From Cryptomeria japonica (taxonomy: Eukaryota > Streptophyta > Pinopsida > Cupressales > Cupressaceae), in NCBI RefSeq assembly GCF_030272615.1, contig NC_081408.1:60906114-60970113 (forward strand): a DNA stretch of 64,000 nucleotides, written 5' to 3'. Shown in pieces: positions 1 through 10,331 of this stretch (position 1 is the stretch's first letter; each line of letters starts with the position of its first letter). Made by a program: the position numbers and the translations under genes. The notes below the pieces were generated by a model, which saw nothing but the letters and a program-made list of their open reading frames with translations, was not told the origin of the DNA and did not search any database.

Positions 1-1417
1 GATTACCGGTTGCAATTTCCAAACCAGTTCTATTCATGATTTTGCATTTTCCATTTTTAAATTGTAACTGAAAACCTTTCTCAACTAATTGACCAACACT
101 TAAAAGATTATGTTTTAATCCTTCAACATAGTAAACATTGTCAGTGTTATGTTTACCATCAAGAGATATTGAACCCTTACCTTTGATTGAACAGGCTTTG
201 TCATCTCTGAATCTTACTAAACCTCCATTGTATTCTTGAAAGTTCAAGAATTTACCTTTGTCTCTAGTCATGTGATGTGAGCATCCTGAGTCAATAATCC
301 ATTCATCCTTTGATTCCACTTTAGCTTCTAGGGCTTGTTCTACCGGTTGAGCAATAGATACTGGTTGATCTTCTGTTATAGCAACAAAGACCCATCCGTT
401 GTCTGCTGAATCTTCATCAGAATCATCAGTCACACCTTCATTAGCAATGTAACAAGATTTATCTTTATTTATCTTAAATCTGTATCTCTGATATTCAGGA
501 TTAGGTTTGTATGTCCTTCTAGCTTCTTCTCTTAGTCTAGCATGTCTATCAAGGCAGCTTGAAGCCATATGACCAATCTTATTGTAGTTAAAACATTTAA
601 AGGGTGCTTTACCTTCATACTTACTTCCAATTGGACCTTTTGGCATTTTTCTTGCAAATAGTGCTTCAAGTTCTTCAAGCTCTTCATTCTCCTTCCTGGT
701 TTCTTCAAGTTCTCTTGCATAAAAGGCTCTCCAGTCTGATTTATCAAAAGATGGAGCAGATGATGTTGATACTTTGAAGGCCAGATCAGTTTTTATAGTA
801 GCAATAGGACCAAATTCCTCAATTTCAAAAGATGAAATTTTTCCAATCAATGTATCCCTAGTTATTGATGTATTAGGCATTGTTCTCAACTCATTAATAG
901 CAGTAACCTTCATTTTATATGCCGGTGGTAAACCTCTTAAGATTTTTGAAACAATCTCATCTTCACTCAAGGTTCCTCCACAACATTTGATACCTAAAAC
1001 AATTTCATTTACTCTTTCCATAAAAGCAGAAATTCTTTCATCTTCTTCCATTTTTAGATGTTCATACCTGACTCAGAAGCTTTCAAGTTTTATAATTTTG
1101 ATTGTGGAATCCCCTTCATTCAATGTTTCCAAATGAACCCAAATAGCTTTTGCAGTAGATCTATCTGATAACCCCATGATTTGTTGATCTGATAATGTGC
1201 TCAAAAGTTCTTCTCTTGCTTTGCAATCATTTTCTTCATCTTTAGCTAAAGTAATAGGAGCAGGCTGACCAGCTACAACAGCAGTATAACCATTCTTAGT
1301 AACCTCCTAGATGTCTTTACCAATGCAATTCAGATGTGTCTCCATTCTGACTTTCCATATTCCATAGTTGGTTCCATCAAGTTTAGGACTATCCTTTCTA
1401 AAATAATTAGTAGACAT
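1..1417 (-). pseudogene. Copia gag-protease polyprotein, N-terminal part, broken
   Basis: The reading frame starts at an ATG at 1417, about 45 bases from the PBS, and runs in one frame through a UBN2-type Copia gag domain (LDGTNYGIWKVRME near the N-terminus), a degraded CCHC zinc knuckle near 560-600 (CFNYNKIGHMASSC, second Cys now Tyr), and the aspartic protease motif IIDSGCSHHM near 265-295. It then passes HNLLSVGQL (protease/pre-integrase boundary) and leaves the window. At least two in-frame stops are visible: TAG near 1309 where relatives have Trp, and TGA near 1075 where an Arg is expected. The capsid and protease would act in cytoplasmic virus-like particles; this copy cannot make a full product. 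Confidence 0.85.
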
Positions 1418-1474
1418 TGGATCTCCTCAAGTTGTTAAACTTCTGCAAAAGGAGGACGAGGCTCTGATACCAAT

Positions 1475-2511
1475 TGTAGGTCTCAGGGACAACTGAGAGG
1501 GGGGGGGGGTGAATCAGTTGTCTAATAAATTCAAACCAAAATCTTATTAACCAACTCAATGCTTAGCACCGGTAAGACAGTTAAGTATGCTGGTAGACAG
1601 TGTTAACAGAAAATTGCTATACCGGTAAGAATTAATGCATGGAACATAAACATAAAGTCATCCACAACACATGACACAAATATTTGTACGTGGAAACCCA
1701 GTAAGGGGAAAAACCACGGTGGGAAACCTTACCCACAATCAAATGTTACTACTATAGATAGTAAGTGTACAAAAAGGGGTCTGCACATGTAGAAAGGCCA
1801 ACAGCCTAGAGCTCACTGCTCAAACACAAATGGGAGTCACACTGACTACAGTTGGATGGTTAAATCCAATGAGAATGTACTGCACAAAATAGCATCTTCA
1901 TATGCTAGATTCAGTACCGATGTAATGCTGATATGCTTCTACAAAAAACTAACTTCACCTTCAAATGATGTCTTCATGTGTATCTCTGCTTGATTTCGTA
2001 TATATCCTTCCTTAAATCCTTTTTTGCATTCCACACTTGATCTTACAAATAAGATCTTACATTTATACCATACCCTAAGACCAATTTTAGTAGGTCGGCT
2101 CTACAAGATATTACAATAAAACATTTACAAATAATATAATATCCGATGCAATAGCTGATTGAACATGTCGGCTTAATGCATTTACAACAATAATAAATCA
2201 TCTCCATAGCATGCCATGCTGATCTGGAAAAGATAAACCTGCCGGTGTAACCCTAGATAACCTGGACCTATTTGCCGGTAAAAGCAAATATGCAAATAAG
2301 AATATGTGAATGATTATTACTTCAAAGAAAGGTGTCCACATGATGTCTTCGACATTACCAGGTGTCTTCCATGTCAATGCAGGTACCGGTGAACATTATA
2401 TCCTATCGGTTAACCATATACCGGTGACTATTTGAACAGTTTACTGATTGCCGATGAATGTTGCTGGATCTCCAATGTAGGTGTATTTAGTAGGTGTTGA
2501 CATCAATGACA
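1475..2511 (-). repeat. 5' LTR of the minus-strand Copia element
   Basis: The inner edge is the TGTAGGTCTC sequence two bases past the PBS. A G homopolymer near 1500 and the GTGAATCAGTTGT-like end (on minus: a C-rich tract followed by the LTR 3' terminus) match the layout of the other Copia LTRs here at 6152 and 46199. Many ACCGGT/GCCGGT words are scattered through it. The outer edge is approximate, because the matching 3' LTR is not in the window. Confidence 0.7.
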
Positions 2512-3700
2512 AAACCATACCAAAATACCAATAGTTGGAAGGTACCAAGATTATAACCTTGTGTGTTGTGCGTTCCACTAGGTACTGTGAAATAGCTGAT
2601 ATGCGAACCCATGTTTGGTTGAGTTGTATTTGTTGTATTGGCAATACCTAGATTTGTATTTTGTTGACTATATGTGGATCCCATAGAATAGGAAACTGGA
2701 GGTTGGGTTGCACTTGTTGCTTGTGTTTGAATAGGTGTGGAGACACTTGATATTATCGGTATGCTCTGTGATGGTATACTAGCATTAATCGCTGGGGATG
2801 ACATACTTGTTTGAAAGTTTGCAATTCTGTTGACATTTGTTTAGATAGGTATGTTTTGAGGAAAACTGGAGGTCATTGCTTGTATTTGTGTCAAAGGTGG
2901 TGTTTGGCTATTATCTTGACCTAAAGTTTTTCCTGGTGGTAAAATCTTTGTGACATCAAAATCCTTAGGTAGTTTTTCCCCATTTTGTATTAACAATGAA
3001 AGATACTTGTCCCTATCACTATGTATAAGTGCATCTAGGATCAAGAGGACATGTGGGTATTGCTGTGCAGACTTAATTTCTTCCTTTGTCAAATGCCGTT
3101 GTAATTCATTTATGGTGGACATTGCCTATGTACTTGAGTGTTGACCTGTTGACATGTCCATGTTCCAAGTAGGGTTTATAGACTATGTGTTGTTTAGGTC
3201 CATTATTCCTTTCGCTTTCTGCGACCTTGTGACGAGCATCTAAAATTGCCTATATGAAGGTGGTTCTATGCAAGATGATGGCCTAACACTAGACTGTAGA
3301 TGTAAATATGAGGTATGCAAGACTATACTAGACTCTATTAAGGATTTTGATGTGAGACCTTTTTAGCATTTCTAGATTTCTCTAATGCAAGTCTTTCCAT
3401 TTGTTGATGAAGTTATTCAGCCCCAATCTCTCTATCAATTATACAGGAAATCCTAGACTCAATGTTTATCTCGTGTATGACTCCTATATATTGAGGTGCA
3501 CTTCTTCTTAAATCCCAAGCTAAGTTAGCTAGACTATTAATTATTTCTCGTTGACCGCCATTTGGAACTAGATTAGGTTGCTCAAAGGGGAGAAAACCAT
3601 CACCTGGGAGACCGATGAATGCACATGCTATGAACCTATAACTGACAATGGACTTAGGCATATATGAGGTCTAGATGAAGACGTATATGATAATGTAACT
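2512..3700 (-). pseudogene. gag-like remnant of the minus-strand Gypsy element
   Basis: Several overlapping minus-strand frames, broken by stops and frameshifts, read as one degraded protein. One piece (3661-3413) contains FIGLPGDGFLPFEQPN and a helical NSLANLAWDLRRSAP segment. A second (3122-2841) has a Lys/Glu-rich helix. A third (2804-2512) is low-complexity Ser/Thr/Gln-rich. The Copia insertion cuts this last piece at 2511/2512. No zinc knuckle or catalytic motif is visible. Identification as gag rests on position between leader and insertion and on composition; it is not a confident family call. Confidence 0.4.
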
Positions 3701-3739
3701 AATATGGATGATAATGCAAAAAAGACTTAGGACGATAAT

Positions 3740-3862
3740 GATGTAGGATGATAATAAGGACGTAAGTGGGACTATGCAAAAGATGTAGGATGATAATGAG
3801 GACGTAAGTGGGACAATGCCAAAGATGTAGGACGATAATGAGGATGTAATTTAGGACTATGC
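3740..3862. repeat. 42-bp tandem repeat, three copies
   Basis: The word GATGTAGGAYGATAAT recurs at 3740, 3782 and 3824, an exact 42-bp period. Further degenerate GGACGATAAT words just upstream (from about 3700) suggest a fourth, decayed unit. It lies in the internal region of the minus-strand Gypsy element. Confidence 0.85.
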
Positions 3863-4844
3863 AAAATATTATGTAAAAGACTACCTAGGGTCACAAGTAT
3901 GTAAGGAATTTTGAGAATTGGTTTCAAAATGGACTTTGTTTTTTGTAACTTCATGTGTAGGACAATGTTTTATAGTTTTCCAAATTTGAGAACAATTGCT
4001 GGTAGGTATGTATAGCTGACTGACTTAATTTTCATACAATCTTGGAAAATTTGAAGATATGTGGGATAGGGCCTGAAATAGCGCAAGGGATTGACTCAAT
4101 ACTGGTCTAGCACAATGATACATAAAAAATCACGAAATACAATCTTAGGCTAGATAGTGGACACCATTCAGTGAGGCCCTTACGAAATACCGAGACAAAA
4201 TGAACAGATAGAAAGTTTGGCAGCATTGGCTCCACTCCACGACACACACTTCTCAGGCATGCCAGTCTCTCTTACCCTAAAGATCTGAGGATCTTTTAGC
4301 CAAGGGATTCCTGTATCATAGTGTAAGGTACATGAAGGGTATCTATGGGGTATGATCCACACTCCCAGAACCATTGAATGTAGGATTTTTGGCAACTAAA
4401 TTGGTTCTTAGTATTAGGTTTTGAGGGGTCCCGATCCAACGATGGATTCTCAGAGCAAGCCACTTAAGGCTTTAGTTGAGCTTATCAGTGTAGGGAAGGC
4501 CCCCACATACGTCAAATTCACTCAACACTCTAGCTGCCTGACCAATATATTTATATAGTGGCTCGAAAAACCCGCTCAAGAGTACGTTGGGAGAGATGAT
4601 ATCCCCAACACATCCCAATTCAAAGTACCTATGTGGGGTGATGAAATCCCCAGTCAAAGATATCCCTCACTACGTAGAACAAAAGAAAATTTGGATGTCA
4701 TTGTCACCTTCCTTCTTTCTTCCAAGAGCTCGATGGCAGGTAGAAAGTCAGTTAGTGCAACAGTAGGTCCACCCCAGAGACAATGAAAAGTTCTTTTCCC
4801 TTAAGAAAATGAAAAAAATGATTTAATCTAATGTAGCTTGATTC
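3863..4844. other. Non-coding internal Gypsy sequence, nothing recognised
   Basis: Only short, unconvincing open frames occur on either strand. No motif, repeat or RNA gene was identified. It lies between the gag-like region and the leader repeats of the minus-strand Gypsy element. Confidence 0.5.
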
Positions 4845-5110
4845 ATGTTCATTTTATAGCCCAAATTTAGGTGTTAGATACACATGTGCATGTCAATTTT
4901 AAACACCAAATCCAAGTATGAAGGCATACATGTCCATTTGAGCCATTTGTTGATTTTTTAGCACCAAAAACCAAGTGTAAGATGCATGCATGTAAATTTT
5001 AGCCCATGTTCATTTTAAGCACCTACAACAAAGTGTGAGATTATCCATGCATGTCAATTTTAACTGTTGTTGATTTTAAGCACTAAAAATTGAAGTGTGA
5101 AGTGTGCATG
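4845..5110. repeat. ~60-bp imperfect tandem repeat, four copies
   Basis: Units are marked by AGCACC/AGCACT/ACACC words at about 4902, 4961, 5019 and 5080 (spacings 59, 58, 61). Each has CATGCATGT-type and CAAGTGTGA-type words at matching offsets. The spacing is regular but the units are diverged. Confidence 0.75.
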
Positions 5111-5218
5111 GAAAATTACTAATCTAATCCTCTCTACGAATCCACCACAAGCTGCAAACAAAAGATTAGTAGTAAAATTAAACCAACAAAAAATAGAAAC
5201 TCAAAACTTGACAGCTGT

Positions 5219-5316
5219 GATTGCATAATACTACCTGAGCGATTGCATGATACTTACAAACTGAATGCGTAAATCTAACAGATTGAATGCGTGATGGTAT
5301 CTAGCCGATTGCGTAG
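5219..5316. repeat. 22-bp phased core-motif array, cluster 1 (5 units)
   Basis: The 10-bp core GATTGCGTGA (with A/T and C/T variants) starts at 5219, 5241, 5263, 5285 and 5307, exactly 22 bp apart. The intervening 12 bases differ completely between units. The array lies in the leader of the minus-strand Gypsy element, about 480 bp from its PBS. See the findings for interpretation. Confidence 0.9.
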
Positions 5317-5530
5317 CACTGAAGAACTTTTTGATATCATTTGGCTTCTCCCCTTTGCTATTTCATCCTTCTTGCACCTAAAATCTTGAACTGAACTTTT
5401 CTTGCCATAAATAGTGTTAATCAAATTATGAAATAAAAAGCAATTTGATCCTAGATTGACCAATTTTAAGACAGAATTAAATAGAACAGATAATAGATGA
5501 AAGAAAAAATTAAATAGCAAAGCTTCCTGC

Positions 5531-5672
5531 GAATGCATGATCCCAAAAGGGCGATTGCGTGATCTAGACAGGGTGATTGCGTGACCCTGTCTGAACGAAT
5601 GCGTGACCCTGAAGGCTTGAATGCGCGATCCTATCTATGCAATTGTGTGATGATGTAAGCTCGATTGCATGA
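5531..5672. repeat. 22-bp phased core-motif array, cluster 2 (7 units)
   Basis: The same core as cluster 1 starts at 5531, 5553, 5575, 5597, 5619, 5641 and 5663: seven consecutive units with an invariant 22-bp step. The 12-base spacers are unrelated to one another. The offset to cluster 1 (224 bp) is not a multiple of 22, so the two clusters are separately phased. Confidence 0.92.
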
Positions 5673-5773
5673 TGGAAAATCTTTTCTCGAAATTCATGCA
5701 ACCTGAAAAAAATGAAAAATCTGCACAATTTGCAAAAATAACACAGAACACAGAAAAGGTTAAATTACTGTTA

Positions 5774-5792
5774 GTTCACATCGGGTTCACCA
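5774..5792 (-). other. Primer-binding site of the minus-strand Gypsy element
   Basis: On the minus strand TGGTGAACCCGATGTGAAC follows the LTR end after a short TTT spacer. It has the form and position of a tRNA-primed first-strand start site in plant Gypsy elements. I do not assign the tRNA. Confidence 0.7.
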
Positions 5793-5795
5793 AAA

Positions 5796-7787
5796 TGTGG
5801 GATGCAAAATTCATCTTCTATTAACAAAGTAATCAATTAGAAACAAGGGAAATCATGAATCCCTATCCTAATCAGAATTTAACAAAGAATACAATGAAAT
5901 AACACAACCAAGCAAAATAGGAATTATAAATGAAATCAATAAAAACTCCCTATTCCGTGACTGTGTAGAGCTTCCATTGCTCTTCTCCTCTTCATGGTAT
6001 GATGGCTCTCAAATATTGCGCTGGTAACCTACAAGTGACACAAAGATTCAAAGTTCGTGATTGTTGAAAATGGAGATTGGATGCTCAATTTATAGAAAAT
6101 TGGATGAGATTGATTGAAAGGTGGAATAGATTGATCAAGAGGTGTGAACTCTGTTGGCATATGGACACTCCAATGAAACATTGTGTATGATTGAAGGTTT
6201 TGTCATTGATGGCAACCTTGCAATCCTATGGCACTGGCAAGACATCATACCGACAAAGCATTACACAAGCAAGACAGTGCACTAGCATCAACAAGATCAC
6301 TCTACACCGACACTGACATAGAAGAAAAGATGTATACTGGCATAGAGGCCGACAGGATTTTTGATATGTAATATTTTGATTATTATTGTAAGCCGACTTG
6401 GCAAATTGTAAAATGACTCTTGTATATAAAGGAGATCATTGTAGACATTTAAGTGTGTAAGTAAGAGAGCATAAAGAAAATTATTAGGCAAACCTAATGT
6501 GCGAATTATAGGTCAAGGGTATATGTAAAGAACAGAGTTAGAACCGGTACTGAATTTGGCATTGGAGATGCTATTGTAGAGCAGTGAGCTCTAGGCAGTT
6601 GGCCTTCTTGCATGTGCAGGCCCTTATTGTAAGTAATATTCTCTTATTGGCCAGTAAGTGAATATTGTGGGTCACAAATCCCATTGAGGTTTTTCCCACA
6701 CCGGGTTTCCTCGTTAAACATCTTGTGTTATGGTGTTCTTTTCATGTGGATGTTTCTGATTTTGTTTATTGCACTAATTCTTGCATACCGGTATACTGCT
6801 ATTTTATGTTCTGCATGTTTTAACTTAAGAAATACTATTCACCGATTAGATACTGATTCACCCCCCCTCTCAGTATCTGTGGGAATCCTAACAAACTCAG
6901 GTGAGCTCAAATAAAAATTGATAGTTGAACTGCTGATTATAGGAGTGAAACTCAATAGATTGAATAGATTAATTGAGTTAAATGATTGAGAAAAAGATGA
7001 TTGAGGGAAGAAAAAGAATGCTTGGAGGAAATAAAGAGGATGACATAGAGAGCTTAATTTAGAAAAAGCTAACTGAAAGATAGAAATAGAAGTTGAAGAG
7101 ATAAATGATTTAATTAATTAATTGATTTAGCATGTGCTTGCATTTAGATTTAGATTATTAATTTAATCTTTGCATCAGATATTATTCAAATAATTGAATT
7201 TATTAATTGAATTTAGTATTTGAATATATTTAGAACTTGACTTTGATTTTCAATTTGGTTTTTGAAATCATGCACATGTAATTGAATTTGGAAGAAATTA
7301 GAAGAATATGAAATTAAATGAAATTAGAATTTGGGGATTTGGAATTGAAGAATTAATTAACTAATGAAATAATTTAAAGAAACTATTTAATTATTTAGAA
7401 ATGGATTTTAATTAAATAATAAAGATTATTTAAATTAAAGGATTAAATCATAATTAATTAAATAATAAATATTCAATTAATATTTAGAAGAGGGTTGAAT
7501 GATTAGATGATCAGAGATAGAAATTGAATAATTAGCAATTTATTTAAATAATAAAGATTATTTAAATTGGGGAATTAATCAGAATTAATTAAATAATAAT
7601 TATTTAATTAATATTAGAAAATGATTAAAATGATTAAAGAATAGGAAAATATAATAATTAATAAGATGATGAGGAAATATGAAATTAGAAGAAATAGATT
7701 AATTAAATTAATTAAATAATAAAGGTTATTTAATCAATTAGAGGAATAATTAGTACATGATCAATGAGACATTTTTAGGTGTCTACA
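5796..7787 (-). repeat. Gypsy 5' LTR, interrupted by a solo Copia LTR
   Basis: About 1,245 bp once the 742-bp solo LTR and its duplicated AACTC are removed. The edges are TG (5796) beside the PBS and CA (7787). Its terminal TGTAGACACCTAAAAATG on minus is shared with the solo LTR at 13647-14971, and the layout (a promoter-proximal block with 'cacctacaagtg'-like words) is similar, so the two are related families. The 7380-7760 part is a very AT-rich imperfect repetition of TTAATTAAATAAT-type words, roughly 110-120 bp long. Confidence 0.75.
6152..6893 (+). mobile_element. Solo Copia LTR (742 bp) with perfect TSD
   Basis: It starts TGTTGGCATATG and ends GGGAATCCTAACA, flanked by AACTC on both sides (6147-6151 and 6894-6898). 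Reverse-complemented ends of the full element at 46199-52602 match these termini, so it is the same or a sister family in the opposite orientation. A TATA box (TATATAAA) at 6423-6430 marks the U3/R side. It has no PBS or coding sequence, consistent with LTR-LTR recombination. It sits inside the Gypsy LTR 5796-7787. Confidence 0.93.
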
Positions 7788-7887
7788 CTATACTTGGTCC
7801 CAGTTGATCTAGGTTATGGACCTACTTTAATGTAACGTGTGGATAGGACCTATTGATGTATTTCTAGGATGTCTTATGTGTTAATAT
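7788..7887 (+). repeat. Left fragment of a Copia-type LTR split by the Tat insertion
   Basis: One hundred bases lie between the left Gypsy LTR and the Tat element. Together with 43211-43909 they form one LTR-like unit ending CTGTCTAACA. AATAT (7883-7887) is the Tat TSD. Its beginning must lie beyond the window, because the left Gypsy element is inserted in it. Confidence 0.6.
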
Positions 7888-7975
7888 TGTAATACCCTAA
7901 AAATGGTCATCTAAACCATGAGCCCCTAATCTCGACAACGTCACCAAGGTCCTAACCAAAGGCAATTAAATCAAT
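7888..7975 (+). repeat. Tat 5' LTR, first segment
   Basis: The first 88 bp of the LTR align base for base, with a few transitions, to 42093-42180. The CACTA element interrupts it after AAT (7973-7975), and the 3' LTR supplies the empty-site version. Confidence 0.93.
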
Positions 7976-8200
7976 CACTAATACATTTGGACTAGATTTC
8001 TGACTAAGGTTTCCGACGGAGAAGGTATATTGTGGCCAAATTTGATTTTTTTTTGAAAAAATGCCCAAATTCATCGTAATTTCGACAAAAATTTGCCATT
8101 TGGTTTCAACAAATAAGGCATTAGCAATGAGAATTTTCTTTTTTTCAAAAAAGTGCTCGAGTTCATCGTAATTCCGACGACAACGACCATTACTTAAAAT
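7976..8200. repeat. CACTA left terminal and subterminal repeats
   Basis: TIR, then words such as TTTCCGACGGA (8010-8020), CATCGTAATTTCGACAAA (about 8073) and CATCGTAATTCCGACGACA (about 8163). The last is the reverse complement of sequence at the right end (about 25588-25606). In En/Spm-type elements such subterminal words are binding sites for the second (TNPA-like) protein; that role is inferred here. Confidence 0.8.
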
Positions 8201-8504
8201 AGAAGAAGATGGGAATTCATTTGTGCATTGCAATCCCATGTAGGCGTTCGTGGCGACTTCAACCCCCAAGAACATCAAACTTGCATTGAAGGCATTTGTG
8301 GCATTGCTTGCAATCTCGCGTAGGAGGTAGATTCAAATTGCCCTAGATTTTAATTTCATGTTGCAAAAAATATACATGTGGTGGTTAATTGTCCTAGTTT
8401 TTAATGCAAATTGGTCAATCTTGTAAGACCATAGAACTGTGATTGAGGAGTGAGCGTTCAATTTTGTAGTAGCAATCCCTTCCTCGCATATACATGCGTG
8501 TTGA

Positions 8505-8745
8505 TTGTTCACATGAGATCACATCTCTTTGAGACATTGTATCAAACAATTCACGAACCTTTTCCATGTTTCCACATTTTGCATTCATGTAAAGCAGGGC
8601 ATTTGCAAGTACAACACCTAACAAAATTCCTCTATCCATTATGCTTTGATGGATGTCCATACCCTGTTCCAAAGCTCCCATTTTGGCATAGGCTGGGAGT
8701 ACACTAGCAAACATAACTAAAGAAATGCAATGATCAGCTCCAAAG
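8505..8745 (-). pseudogene. PPR protein fragment carried in the CACTA element
   Basis: Minus strand reads FASVLPAYAKMGALEQG, then HQSIMDRGILLGVVLANAL, then MNAKCGNMEKVRELFDTM and ending QRDVIS. These are the hallmarks of plant PLS-type pentatricopeptide repeat proteins (organellar RNA-binding factors): the 'SVLPACAKMG', 'NALIDMYAKCG' and 'FDxMPxRDVxSWN' signatures. Only about two repeats are present. Similarity stops at DVIS near 8513 and the downstream residues no longer look like PPR. There is no start, stop or organelle transit peptide. It is best seen as a gene fragment acquired by the transposon. Confidence 0.75.
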
Positions 8746-10330
8746 ACATCAAACCACTACTAACAAAATCGAGAGTCTAAAACATGATAGTGAATAGTGT
8801 GAGCTATCCTGAAATAAAATATTTTATTTTCAATTTCAACTAAAACATAATTACTCAGCCATTTAATGTTATTGATAAGTGTTTACTTTATGAAAGAGAT
8901 AAATTGTTGGCCACAAGTACATGAGTTACTAAATGCACACAAATAAGTGAATTTGATATTCAAAACTATCTACAATGAATTCAATTCTTGTCCATTAGTC
9001 ATTTATGTTTGCAATAAGCATCTTTCTTTGTTTTTCTTAATCTTTATTCATAGTTATGTACATATTTCACATTTTATAATTAGGATATCAATTGCTATGG
9101 CTGAACACTAGCATGATGTTTGTGTTGTGGTATAGATGCGTGGAAACATAATTATGGGATTGTTATATTATAGAGATCATAAATCTAGATATCGCATATT
9201 AGTTCTAGCTCTTCTTGGATTGAGTCTAAAGTTGACATAAAATCATAAAGCAATTATTAGCAGATCTATCCATTTCTAGTAAAGACAATTGAGAAAGTCA
9301 TTTTGATATTGAGAGTATCTTATCTGTTTACCATTGATCATTATTAAGCCATAATATTTAGGTCTATTTATCTCTCTTGCAAAACCTCTGTAAGTGTCCT
9401 AGATTGTCCCTACTACTCACTCTTCAATGAAATAGTGGAGTTCTAAAGATTTGTTGCACAAGATGGTGTTGAACGTATCAACAAGGCTAGTATGGAAGGC
9501 ATGTTCAAACTTCCACTTGTACAACTTACAACAAATGATTTGTTGATAGAAGAAATTCTTGAAATAGGGATATAATCGAAAGACAAGTAAGTACATACAA
9601 AACTCCTCAGTTGAAAGTAAAATCTATGTATAAAAAGAGTACATTGAATCCCAATCCATAAACACAATAGAGATACTGATGAAGACTTAATTGGATGTAG
9701 CATGTCACACCAAAGTTGTTAGAGTATGCTAAGCTTGTACATAATGTTTCCTAAAGCCACATTACTATTTTACCCAGATCATTATCTACCAAAACTAACT
9801 ATAGTAATCCTTTTGAGGATTCATTTCATGGTGCTAGATCTTCATTTAGTTCCACTTCTTGTTGGAGAAAAGAATAGTTATTTCTTGAGGTAGATGAATA
9901 TCCCATCAACAAAGGACAAGACCCTTTCTAGAATATAACAAATTCTACTCCAACAAAAGACCATGGGGGTTTCACTAGAGATATTGAATAAGAGATAGAC
10001 TTCTACTGCTACATTAAAAGCATTGGCATGTTATTCATTTATTGATGTAAACTCTCTGTGACGCCACCACAACCAACAAAGGTGTAAAAAGTTGTTTGTA
10101 ATGCATGGATTTTTAGGATTGTCCTTTGAGAAAACAAAATTAAAGTATGGAAGTAGGATCTGCCAGCTCCTGAGGGAATCTTGATAAAAAATAACTGTAA
10201 AATATTTGGGCGAGCTTATATGTAAAAACTTATGCTTCTTGATGGGTTTATGTACATAAATAAGCATGAATTAAGTGGTAAAGGGGCTTTTGGAAACAAG
10301 AGGGATAGAGAGGCAATGGAAGTGAAAACT
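8746..10330. other. CACTA internal sequence, nothing recognised
   Basis: AT-rich, only short open frames on both strands, no repeats, RNA genes or domain motifs that I can support. A plus-strand stretch near 9446-9560 (FVAQDGVERINKAS, MEGMFKLPLVQL) looks once-coding, but I do not recognise the protein. Confidence 0.5.
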
Positions 10331-10331
10331 T

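Larger units (their letters stand above)
1..2511 (-). mobile_element. Copia LTR retrotransposon, 5' part (3' part lies outside the window)
   Basis: Read on the minus strand this is LTR, PBS, gag, then protease, running off the window at base 1. The PBS (TGGTATCAGAGCC, complementary to initiator tRNA-Met, standard for plant Copia) is at 1460-1472, two bases from the LTR edge at 1475. The outer LTR edge at about 2511 is inferred from a terminal CA and from resumption of unrelated gag-like sequence at 2512; its TSD partner is outside the window. It appears inserted into the gag region of the minus-strand Gypsy element that continues to 7787. RT and integrase are not in view. Confidence 0.85.
2512..7787 (-). 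mobile_element. Ty3/Gypsy-type element, 5' part: LTR, PBS, leader and gag-like region
   Basis: On the minus strand the LTR begins TGTAGACACC at 7787 and ends at 5796. Next to it is a PBS-like sequence (TGGTGAACCCGATGTGAAC, 5774-5792), then a long leader with repeat arrays (about 4840-5672) and a gag-like coding region (2512-3700), which the Copia element at 1-2511 interrupts. The body and 3' LTR are outside the window. Seven bases of unrelated LTR sequence (7788 on) follow directly, so this element lies within the Copia-type LTR described at 7788-7887. Superfamily assignment rests on PBS type and layout, because no pol is visible. Confidence 0.65.

Noticed and set aside
5219-5672. CRISPR-like interpretation of the core-plus-spacer array
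   Set aside because: The DNA is a plant nuclear retrotransposon leader; cores of 10 bp and spacers of 12 bp are far too short and no cas genes exist. Only the superficial repeat-spacer layout is shared.
9443-9703. Minus-strand 86-codon frame as a gene
   Set aside because: No domain, and composition is that of a shadow; the plus strand looks once-coding there but is unrecognised.
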